Below are positions 33,335 to 40,924 of a DNA stretch of 64,000 bases, in pieces. Origin of the DNA: Rhodovibrio sodomensis (GTDB lineage Bacteria > Pseudomonadota > Alphaproteobacteria > Kiloniellales > Rhodovibrionaceae); NCBI RefSeq assembly GCF_016583645.1, contig NZ_NRRL01000006.1, forward strand, positions 54,414 to 118,413, in the 5' to 3' direction. The notes beneath the pieces are model-generated. The model saw nothing but the letters and a program-made list of their open reading frames with translations. It had not been told where the DNA came from and did not search any database. Both the position numbers and the translations under genes were made by a program. Position 1 is the first letter of the stretch, and each line of letters begins with the position of its first letter.

Positions 33335-34564
33335 ATGCCCCGCTACCGCTCCCTCGACGAGGTCTTCCAGGACGAGGACCCCCACGGCCTCCTCGAGATC
33401 CGGACGGGCGCCGGACGCGCCTCCGCGCCGGCCGACCGCAACGCGTCGGCGGTGGCGCGCGTGAACGCTTTCTACGAAATCCACGGGCGCCTGCCCGACG
33501 AGAACGCGCGCGACGTGGAGGAGATGAAGCTGGGCGCCATCTGGAAGTCGCTCGGCGGCCAGCCTTCCGAAGCCATGCGCGCGGCCGACCGCAACGGCCT
33601 TTTGGGCGCCAGGACCGTCTTCGGCCGGGAAGCGACGCCCGCGCGCTCATGGCGCGACGACCCGCCCGAAGAGGAGGTTCCTGCGAGCCTGGAAGACGTC
33701 TGGGAGGAAGACGACGAGGACCTCTGCGAAGCCGCGACCGAACTGCGGCACGTCACGCCGGCGGCCGCGCGCGAGCAGCCCGACCACCGCGCGGAACTCT
33801 ACCCCTGCACCGACTTCGCCACCTTCGAACAGGGATTCCGCGACATGCAGGCGAAGCTGGAATCGGGCGAGCGCACGATGAGCCCGATCGAGGACCGCCA
33901 GGAGCTCCCGATCAACGAAGGCGACTACCTGGTGCACCGCGGGCTGCTCGCGTACGTCGCGGAGAAGACCGAACTGTCCCGGCGCGGCGGCAAGCCCGAC
34001 TACCGGCTTCGCCTGATCTTCTCCAACGGGATGGAGAGCGATCCGCTGATGTCCTCGCTGCGCAAGGCGCTTGCGGCCGACCGGACGGCCCGCAAGGTCG
34101 ACCGTGCGCGGATGGGTCCGCTGGACCCGACCTGGCGCGCGGACGCGCTCGAGGTTGGCGGGACCATCTACGTCGCCCGCAGCAAGTCGGACCGCCCGGA
34201 GATCGCCGAAGTCCGGAACATCCTGCACAAGATCGGCGTCACCTCCCAGAACGTGTCCCGGCGGGTGGCCGACGCGCGCAACGACGCGACCTTCCTGCTG
34301 GCAGACGTTGAGATCGTAGCGACCTACGAGCTGCGCAATCTCAGCCGCCAAAAGGTGGAAGACCTACTCCACCGCTTCTTCGAGCCCGCCCGACCGTCGC
34401 AATTGACGGTTACCGACCGCTTCGGCAAGCGGGTGCATCCGCGCGAATGGTTCTATGTGCTCCCTGAGCACGTAGGAGAAGCGGCCCGCCTGATACAGAG
34501 CGGCACGCTACACCTGTATAGATACGATCCGACGACGCAGAAAATCGCGCGCAAGGACGAGTGA
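33335..34564 (+). CDS. GIY-YIG nuclease-family protein (409 aa)
   Basis: The C-terminal third is a T5orf172-like GIY-YIG domain: GGTIYVARS (GIY strand), ILHKIGVT..NVSRRVADA (YIG-equivalent KIG followed by the catalytic Arg region), and EDLLHRFF carrying the metal-binding Glu; EWFYVL closes the fold. The N-terminal 50 residues contain FYEIHGRLPDE...EEMKLGAIW, a module also present at the end of the upstream helicase. A central acidic region (about 105-150) is probably disordered. As the only obvious nuclease in the operon it is the likely effector. Confidence 0.88.
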   Translation: MPRYRSLDEVFQDEDPHGLLEIRTGAGRASAPADRNASAVARVNAFYEIHGRLPDENARDVEEMKLGAIWKSLGGQPSEAMRAADRNGLLGARTVFGREATPARSWRDDPPEEEVPASLEDVWEEDDEDLCEAATELRHVTPAAAREQPDHRAELYPCTDFATFEQGFRDMQAKLESGERTMSPIEDRQELPINEGDYLVHRGLLAYVAEKTELSRRGGKPDYRLRLIFSNGMESDPLMSSLRKALAADRTARKVDRARMGPLDPTWRADALEVGGTIYVARSKSDRPEIAEVRNILHKIGVTSQNVSRRVADARNDATFLLADVEIVATYELRNLSRQKVEDLLHRFFEPARPSQLTVTDRFGKRVHPREWFYVLPEHVGEAARLIQSGTLHLYRYDPTTQKIARKDE

Positions 34565-35256
34565 TATCCCCGCCCGCTAGCGGTCCAGCCCCGGCGTGAC
34601 CGACGCGGCAGGGCAGATTGGCAGGGTCTTCCGGCGAGAGTTCTAGCACGGAACGATTTCAGGATCGTCAGAGAGTCGCTCTGCAGGAAGCCCTGCTCCC
34701 CACGCCAGCGGCACCGCTTTGTCCTTGCTCTTTATCCAGGCCTCGGCCCGAAGATCCGCGCGCTCGTTACAGGACAGGAGGCCATCAACGCGCCACGAAG
34801 ATGTCGTCGACGAAGCGCGCATCTGCCGCATCAGTGCCTTCGGCCGATCGGTATGTGCGTGTTAGCTACCCGCATCAGCATGTGGCTGTAGCCTGGCTTA
34901 AGTTGATGACCTCAGGTAGCAGAGCGGGCACCAGCACCGATCTGCGTAAGGCCTGTGTGCTCGCTCTCTTTTTGTCGGCGAGTTGGCCTTGCGGCGCTTG
35001 ATGAAAGCCGCCGGTAGGATGCGCTTGGTTGACACCTAACCATCTCAGCTAATCGGTGGGCACAGGCGCCCGTCACCCGGCCTACTCAGCACCACTCCGT
35101 ACCAACATCTTGATCGAGATCGTGCCAGAAGATTGGTCATGGATCTTCGTTTCGGTGATAATACCGGTTTATTTAGCCCGCCGCTCTCGTCCTGTGCCCA
35201 CTTCGCGCAAGCGTGCCCACTTCCCGTGCCAGAAGGCACAACGAGCGGAGTGGAGC
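34565..35256. other. Long AT-richer intergenic region right of the three-gene system
   Basis: About 690 bp with lower and patchy GC. Short frames exist (for example minus 34643-34831, plus 34618-35001) but none looks coding or recognisable. It contains the promoter of the next gene at 35133-35162 and two CCCACTTC motifs (35197, 35216). It probably represents island junction DNA. Confidence 0.45.
35133..35162 (+). promoter_or_regulatory. Sigma-70-like promoter with overlapping palindrome
   Basis: -35 TTGGTC (35133-35138), 18-bp spacer, -10 GATAAT (35157-35162). CGGT and ACCG flank the -10 box symmetrically (CGGTGATAATACCG), which would let a repressor cover it. TACCGGTTT at 35162-35170 recurs in the operator at 37172. 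Confidence 0.55.
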
Positions 35257-37017
35257 ATGACGACCGCCGCGCCAGCCGCCCCCGACATCACGGCCAAGGC
35301 CGAGCAGGCTATCGACGAGATCGCGCGCGCCCTTGCGCGCGGCGAACTGGTCGCAGCCGCGTTCTCCGGGGGTAAGGACTCATCGGTCGTACTCGGGCTC
35401 GCCCTGCAGGCATGGACGCGCGTCCGGGACGAAGGCACCGCCCCCTACCCCCTGATCGTCGTCAGCGGCAACACAGGGATCGAGAACCCGGCCGTACACG
35501 CCGCGCTGCTGGAGAACCACCGGCTCCTCGAGGCTCATGCGCGCCACCGGGGAATCGACCTGGAGGTCGAGCTTAGCCAACCGTCAGTAGCGGACTCCTA
35601 CCTGGTGCAGCTGATCTCGGGACGCGCGCTGCCGACCTGGACCAACACCAGCCACCGGGCCTGCTCGGTGGCACTCAAGCTCCAGCCGGGCACCCGGGCC
35701 GTGCGCCATGCCTCGGAACGGGTCCAGCGGCGCGTCAGGGGAAAGGCTGGCGCCCTGGCACCGCTCGTCCTGGTCGGAAGCCGCGTGAGCGAGAGCGCGC
35801 ACCGCGCGGGCAGCATGACCAGCCTCGGGGTTCATGACGGCAGTGCCGTCGACAGCGGCTATGGCACGCGCACGCAGGCCCCGATCGCTGGCTGGAGTGC
35901 CGACGATGTCTGGGAATGGTTGGCACTGGCCTCTGACAGCGCCGACCCGCCGTTCCAGGCCTGGCGGCCCGACTTCGAGGAAACCGTCCATATCTACCGG
36001 GAGTCCGCCGGGGAATGCCCGGTGGTGGTCGGCGACCGCGGGCCGAAGGCGGCCTGCGGGGCACGTCACGGCTGCGCGCTCTGCACCGCGAGCGGGGCCC
36101 GCGACCGGAGTTTGGAGCAGATGCTCACCCACAAGCGAAACGCCTACATGCGGGGCCTGAACGAGCTGCGCAACTGGCTCGCGAACAGCCAGTACCGCTG
36201 GGACCTGCGCGCAGGGATCCGTCGCCGTCGGCAGGACGGTCGGGAGATCGTCCGGATCGGTCCCGGCACCTACAGCCCCGATACCTGCGCCGAGCTTCTG
36301 GCGATGTGCCTGACCCTCGATCAGCGGGAGCAGCGGCGCGCCGAGACCCTGCGCACCGACCTGGATGCCGGCGGATACGGTGACGCCTACCTTTCCTCGC
36401 GCTGGCTGGTCGACGGGGTCTGGGACCGGCATTACGCCCAGCGCATGGTGACCCCTCAGTTCCGTCTGATCGACACCGCCATGCTGACCGCGATCGACTT
36501 CTACTGGGCGCTCAACGCCATGCACCCGCCGTTCCACGCCTGGCGGATTTTCCGTGCGGTCTGCCAGCGGGGCTGCGAGGTCGATGTGCGGCCGCTTGAA
36601 CCCGGTCGTCGCGACGCAGAGCGCCCACGCGAGTACGAGATCCCGGCGCCAGGGATGAACGCCTATGAAGGCCTGCGGGACCACTGCGCCGAATTCGCCC
36701 TGCCAGAGACGCATGCGCCGCGCCCCTACGGCCGGGTCTGGGCCATGGAGCACGACGAATCGCTGGCGCTCGAGATCGACGCGGAAGCCGTCGATCTCTG
36801 GATGAGCTTCGAGCTCGACGATCTCCTCGAGCACCACGCCGACATGCGCCCGTTCGCGGCCGCCGCCTTCTATCTGCGCAACGGGCTGGTCTCGATCCCG
36901 CGCGGCCGGGCCGCGGTGATGGATGGCATCGCCCGGCGCGGCCAGTGGATCTGGGACAACGGCGGGTGGAACCCCGCCGCGCTACCTGCCCCCGCGACCC
37001 GCACACGCGCCGCCTGA
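35257..37017 (+). CDS. DndC-like PP-loop ATPase / PAPS-reductase family protein (586 aa)
   Basis: The PP-loop AAFSGGKDSSVVLGLAL (SGGKDSS at 37-43) and a later cysteine set (C267, then GCALC with C273 and C276) resemble DndC, the Fe-S sulfur-transfer ATPase of DNA phosphorothioation; relatives are also common in phages. The dndB, dndD and dndE partners are absent. The C-terminal ~250 residues are unassigned. I use ATG 35257 rather than the upstream frame because the promoter and leader lie in between. The neighbours downstream (exonuclease, Rad52-like, primase) suggest it belongs to a replication or DNA-modification module. Confidence 0.83.
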   Translation: MTTAAPAAPDITAKAEQAIDEIARALARGELVAAAFSGGKDSSVVLGLALQAWTRVRDEGTAPYPLIVVSGNTGIENPAVHAALLENHRLLEAHARHRGIDLEVELSQPSVADSYLVQLISGRALPTWTNTSHRACSVALKLQPGTRAVRHASERVQRRVRGKAGALAPLVLVGSRVSESAHRAGSMTSLGVHDGSAVDSGYGTRTQAPIAGWSADDVWEWLALASDSADPPFQAWRPDFEETVHIYRESAGECPVVVGDRGPKAACGARHGCALCTASGARDRSLEQMLTHKRNAYMRGLNELRNWLANSQYRWDLRAGIRRRRQDGREIVRIGPGTYSPDTCAELLAMCLTLDQREQRRAETLRTDLDAGGYGDAYLSSRWLVDGVWDRHYAQRMVTPQFRLIDTAMLTAIDFYWALNAMHPPFHAWRIFRAVCQRGCEVDVRPLEPGRRDAERPREYEIPAPGMNAYEGLRDHCAEFALPETHAPRPYGRVWAMEHDESLALEIDAEAVDLWMSFELDDLLEHHADMRPFAAAAFYLRNGLVSIPRGRAAVMDGIARRGQWIWDNGGWNPAALPAPATRTRAA

Positions 37018-37171
37018 CCGCCCGCGCCTAAAGCATAAGAGGGTGAGGCCCTGGGCCGAGCCCTGACCCCATCTTCCCTCTGGAGACGAGTCAGGTTCCG
37101 TTCTTGGAGGCCCGCGTCCGGACGCGGCGGGTGGTGGACCGACCCGCCGCGTCCCGCCCGCGGCCCCGCGA

Positions 37172-37191
37172 AAACCGGATTCTACCGGTTT
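37172..37191. promoter_or_regulatory. Perfect operator-like palindrome before the exonuclease gene
   Basis: AAACCGG (37172-37178), six-base spacer, CCGGTTT (37185-37191). It lies 27 bp before the start and just before the AAAGGAG ribosome site at 37202-37208. The half-site TACCGGTTT is shared with the promoter at 35157, suggesting a common repressor. Confidence 0.55.
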
Positions 37192-37217
37192 GATTACGGT
37201 ATAAAGGAGATGATCAG

Positions 37218-38297
37218 ATGCCTTTCGACGCGCCATCGACGACCGTCGAGCTCGCCGGCGCACGGCACGCGCCGCTTCTGGTGCCCTACGGCGACCGCGA
37301 GCGCTGGCTGGCCGCCCGCGCCGCCAGCCTGGACGCCTTCGAGGTGCCCGCGCTGTTCGAGCGCGTTCAAGAGGACAACGAGGAGGACACCGACCCCGAT
37401 CATCGGGACGAGGGGGGCGAGCCGGTCTCGCCCTACGCCTCCCCGCTGCTGCTATACGCCTACAAGAAGGGCCTGCTGACCCGAGATCAGAACGGCGCCG
37501 GCGCGCGGGCCCAGTGGAGCCAGGCCTTCAAGCCGATCATCGCCCAGGAGATGGCGGACCGTGAGGGCTGGATCATCCGCAAGCCCGAAGGCTACTACCT
37601 CCATCCGGATCTGCCGCAACTGGGCGCGCGGCCGGCTTGGGAGGTCGATCAGACCGGCGGGGACGTTTACGTGCCCTACGAGATCAGCACGGTCGCGGGC
37701 GACCAGGCCTGGAAGTGGAAGAACGCCATCGGCAGCTGGGTGATCCCGGCGCACCTGCAGTTGAAGCTGCAGGCCCAGCTCGCGGTCACCGGCCACGAGT
37801 ACGCCGTCCTGGTCGCCCTGATCGGCGGCTGTCAGGACCAGACGTTCACGGTCGAGCGCGACGACGAGCTGATCGCGGAGATCCTGGAGAGCACCCGGGC
37901 CTTCTGGGAGTGCGTCGAGGCCGACGAGATGCCGGAGATCAACTGGGACCGGGACACCGACGTCGTGAACCGTCTCTATACCAAGATCAATCCCGATCTA
38001 CCGGTTCTCGACTGGCGCGACGACGAAGAAGCGCAGCAACTGGTCCACGACTACCGCCATCACTCGATGATGGAAGGCTACCACAAGAAGGAGAAAGGTA
38101 AGCTCTCCTCCCGCCTGAAGCAGAGCCTGGGCGAGCACAAGGCGGCCAACCTGGGCGATCTCGTGGTGACCACCTACGAGGTGGCCCCGCAGGAGGTCGT
38201 CCAGAAGAAGAAGGGCTTTCGCGGCATGCGGGTCAACAAGCCCAAGGCCGCTCATGCCGGCAAGAGCCTCGACGAGGTCACGGGCGAGAACTCCTAG
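37218..38297 (+). CDS. YqaJ/lambda-exonuclease-like recombinase nuclease (359 aa)
   Basis: The core follows the YqaJ plan: SPLLLYAYKKGLL near residue 75, an RxxW helix (ARAQWSQAFKPIIAQEMADR), the acidic strand region PAWEVDQTGGDVYVPYEI (about 138-156) and the QLKLQAQLAVTGHEYAVLVAL helix-strand that closes the active site. Such enzymes resect double-stranded DNA 5' to 3' to expose a tail for an annealing protein. The usual lysine of the ExK pair is not evident (EIST). AAAGGAG precedes ATG 37218, and a Rad52-like gene follows, completing an exonuclease-annealase pair. Confidence 0.82.
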   Translation: MPFDAPSTTVELAGARHAPLLVPYGDRERWLAARAASLDAFEVPALFERVQEDNEEDTDPDHRDEGGEPVSPYASPLLLYAYKKGLLTRDQNGAGARAQWSQAFKPIIAQEMADREGWIIRKPEGYYLHPDLPQLGARPAWEVDQTGGDVYVPYEISTVAGDQAWKWKNAIGSWVIPAHLQLKLQAQLAVTGHEYAVLVALIGGCQDQTFTVERDDELIAEILESTRAFWECVEADEMPEINWDRDTDVVNRLYTKINPDLPVLDWRDDEEAQQLVHDYRHHSMMEGYHKKEKGKLSSRLKQSLGEHKAANLGDLVVTTYEVAPQEVVQKKKGFRGMRVNKPKAAHAGKSLDEVTGENS

Positions 38298-38304
38298 CCC
38301 GCAT

Positions 38305-38336
38305 CCGGCCCTGGTGGGATCTCCCGCCGGGGCCGG
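38305..38336 (+). terminator. Imperfect hairpin after the exonuclease gene
   Basis: CCGGCCC (38305-38311) pairs with GGGCCGG (38330-38336), with inner GG/CC and GGG/CCC stems and a 4-nt loop. Likely terminator or attenuator between the exonuclease and annealase genes. Confidence 0.55.
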
Positions 38337-38438
38337 AATCCCCGATCGCACCCATTTTCCAAGCAATCGACGACCGCCCGCGCGTGGGTTCCCGCGCCGC
38401 GGCGCACCCGCCCCCGACCGTGAGAGGTGAAGCCTGCC

Positions 38439-40316
38439 ATGAGTAAGCGACGCAACCGCGCGCAGCGCAAGAGCCGCAACCAGACCCCTCGCCAGGCGAC
38501 CTCGACCAAAACCGCGACCTCGCAGGCCTCGCAGGCCCCGGAGGTGCAGAACGCGTCGGCGCCGTCGCCCGAGGCGATCGTCGCCGACGCGCGCGCGACC
38601 AGCGTCGCGGACAGCGCCGCCGTCGATGGCGCGAACACGGGCCCGATCTCCGGCAGCCTGAATCCAAACGAGATCCCGAAGGGCAATCCCTCACTCGAGG
38701 AGATCGCGGGCGCGCGGGTCACCGCGCCGAGCCCTTCCGAGGTGGCCCCGGCGACCGGCGACCCCGAAGACCAGGCGCGGATGACGGCAGAGATCGACAC
38801 CCATCTCGACAAGGCCTCGAAGGCGCCGGACCGGGTTGTCTGCTACGCGCCCACCACGGTCTTCACGGACATGCAGCGCCGCCTGCTGTTCACCAAGCTG
38901 CCGGAGAGCGCGCTGCGGACCTTCGAGACGATCGACGGGCAGCGTGTGATCTACGTGCCGGCGGTCGTTGTAGACTATCTCGCTAACCGCGTGTTCGGCG
39001 AGATGTGGTCGTTCAGCTACGAGATCACCACGATCTACCACGACGTCGACTGCCGGCGGGGCGCAGGCGCGGACGCGAAGTTCGTCGTCTTCTGCTTCGC
39101 CTGCAAGGGCCGGCTGGTGATCCGCAACGCCGATGGCCAAGAGGTCGTGCGCGAGGCCGAAGGGATCGGCCGGGCGCGCGGGCGAATCGGTGACGAGGCC
39201 GACATGCGCGCGGCCGTGGAGATCGCGCGCAAGGGCTGCGTGACCGACGCCCGCAAGCGGTGCTTCATGACCTTCGGTGACGCGTTCGGCGGCTACATGC
39301 TCCGCGACGCGGACAACGTCATCCAGTCGGTCAAGCAGGACCAGAAGGCGCGCGCCGCAGACGGTGCGGCCAAGGACACCGGCGGCAAGGCCCCCAACCG
39401 CCAGCCGGCGAACAGCCAATCCGGCGGGGGGCGCAGCGGCGAGAAGAAGCGGCTGGTCATCTACAAGCCGGACGGCACGAAGGCGAAGGCCGTGGATACG
39501 CCATCCGACTACCGGACCTGGTTCAAGGACTACCTGATGAACCACTGCGCCGACGAGCGGGCGGTTCGCCTCTGCGCCGAGCAGAACGAGGCGAAGACCT
39601 TCCGGGAGCTTGACCGCGAAAGCGTGCAATGCTGCCGGGAGATCGTCGACGAGGCCCTGCTGGCGAAGAAGGGCGCTTCCAGCCGCCAGACGGCCGACCA
39701 GTTCGAGGGCGTCGAGCCGTTCCCGGCCGCGGCGGCCAAGACCGACCCGTCAACCGGCGGCTCCGAGACGGCCGGCGCCAAGTCGCGGTCGAGTACCAGC
39801 ACGACGGATAAGGCCGGCTCCAGTGGGTCCTCGACGAAGGGGACGCCGCAAGCCACCAGCAAGACCGAGGGCAAGACCGCCGGGAAGGGCAGCGAAAAGG
39901 GGGACGACAAGCCCGCTTCGCCAGCGCCCAAGCAGTCAGCGCAGACTGAGCGGCCCGGTTCGGCCGAGACCCAGCCCGAGGCCACGGCCACGGGGCCCTG
40001 GCCGGCCCGCGGCACGCCCGACCTATCGCAGACCCCCGGCTGGAACGCCAGCAAGTTGACTGACGAGAAGTCGGCCGGTGAGTGGCTGATCGAGGTGATC
40101 GACCACGCCCACGACCCGGACTTGCTCTACCAGTTCGAAGGCGAGGCGGATCCGCTTCTCCAGCAGATGACCCCGCGCTTGCGCCGCATGCTGGCGGGCA
40201 AGTTTGGGCGCACCCTCGCGCGCCTGCGGTGCGAGACAGCGCCGGAGGAGATCGACCCGCCGCACGACCCGGCCGACGACGAGGCCAACGCCGGGCCGGA
40301 TGCCAAGCAGGCCTGA
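38439..40316 (+). CDS. Rad52-family single-strand annealing protein with long disordered tail
   Basis: The annealase domain spans about residues 130-295: FTDMQRRLLFTKLPESALRT, VYVPAVVVDYLANRVFGEMWSFSYE-like strand-helix (YLANRVFGEMWSFSYEITTI), and EGIGRARGRIGDEADMRAAVE with CVTDARKRCFMTFG, which match Rad52/Rad22-type proteins. An N-terminal 120 residues and a Ser/Thr/Lys-rich stretch (about 430-540) are disordered; a short folded C-terminus (DEKSAGEWLIEVIDHAHDPD) may bind a partner. GAGAGGTGA before ATG 38439 sets the start. With the upstream exonuclease it should perform annealing-based recombination. Confidence 0.87.
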   Translation: MSKRRNRAQRKSRNQTPRQATSTKTATSQASQAPEVQNASAPSPEAIVADARATSVADSAAVDGANTGPISGSLNPNEIPKGNPSLEEIAGARVTAPSPSEVAPATGDPEDQARMTAEIDTHLDKASKAPDRVVCYAPTTVFTDMQRRLLFTKLPESALRTFETIDGQRVIYVPAVVVDYLANRVFGEMWSFSYEITTIYHDVDCRRGAGADAKFVVFCFACKGRLVIRNADGQEVVREAEGIGRARGRIGDEADMRAAVEIARKGCVTDARKRCFMTFGDAFGGYMLRDADNVIQSVKQDQKARAADGAAKDTGGKAPNRQPANSQSGGGRSGEKKRLVIYKPDGTKAKAVDTPSDYRTWFKDYLMNHCADERAVRLCAEQNEAKTFRELDRESVQCCREIVDEALLAKKGASSRQTADQFEGVEPFPAAAAKTDPSTGGSETAGAKSRSSTSTTDKAGSSGSSTKGTPQATSKTEGKTAGKGSEKGDDKPASPAPKQSAQTERPGSAETQPEATATGPWPARGTPDLSQTPGWNASKLTDEKSAGEWLIEVIDHAHDPDLLYQFEGEADPLLQQMTPRLRRMLAGKFGRTLARLRCETAPEEIDPPHDPADDEANAGPDAKQA

Positions 40317-40323
40317 TCAAGCC

Positions 40324-40755
40324 ATGGCCCGCGCGTCGGATCTGGCCCTTGCCATATCTGCCCTCGCCCTGCCCACCGCGCCGCCGCCCCAGAGGTTGGC
40401 GGCGCGGCCTCGGTACGAGGTCGTGGCCGCGCTCGATGATCTGACGCGCAGCCTTCCCGGGCCGGTTCCGACCTGCACGCCGGCCGAGGAAGATGTCGCA
40501 CGGCGTCTGTTCGCGGCCGCGCAGGCGGCCGCCGATCGACTGGCGGGCCTGCAGGCGCGCGTGCTGTCGCACCCGCCGGAGCTCCTTGCCCTGGACTACC
40601 GCGACGTCCTGATCGAGACGCGCGACGAGGCGCGCCTGCTGGCGCGCGATCTATTGATCGCCGGGTGCCATCCGGATCGCCGCCCGGCCCTCGCCGGCGA
40701 CCTCGCGGCGGCGACGGTCGATCCGCTGACGGTTCTCGCCGTCACCGCGGCCTGA
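40324..40755 (+). CDS. Hypothetical helical protein (143 aa)
   Basis: It begins 7 bp after the Rad52-like gene stops, so it is probably co-transcribed. The sequence is Ala/Leu-rich with long helices (EEDVARRLFAAAQAAADRLAGL; ETRDEARLLARDLLIAG). No family is recognised. Position suggests an accessory of the recombination module, though this is inference only. Confidence 0.55.
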   Translation: MARASDLALAISALALPTAPPPQRLAARPRYEVVAALDDLTRSLPGPVPTCTPAEEDVARRLFAAAQAAADRLAGLQARVLSHPPELLALDYRDVLIETRDEARLLARDLLIAGCHPDRRPALAGDLAAATVDPLTVLAVTAA

Positions 40756-40924
40756 CCCGAGTAAGAAAGCGCTTAAAGCGGTAATACCGATGTAAGTGCG
40801 TAAAGCAGTGCAAGCGGTCTGGCGGGCGCGGTCAGACCGGCGCGTTTCCGTGTCTACAGGAAACCCGCGGGCCGTCCGCGCACCCACCTTCCCGTCAGAG
40901 ACATCTTGATCGGATCGCCACCCC

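Noticed and set aside
34643..34831. 62-residue minus-strand ORF in the gap after the GIY-YIG gene
   Set aside because: No ribosome site and no recognisable motif in AT-richer junction DNA; left inside the intergenic description.
37021..37217. A leader gene between the DndC-like and exonuclease genes
   Set aside because: No start with a ribosome site and coding character; only the motif at 37068 and the palindrome at 37172 stand out.
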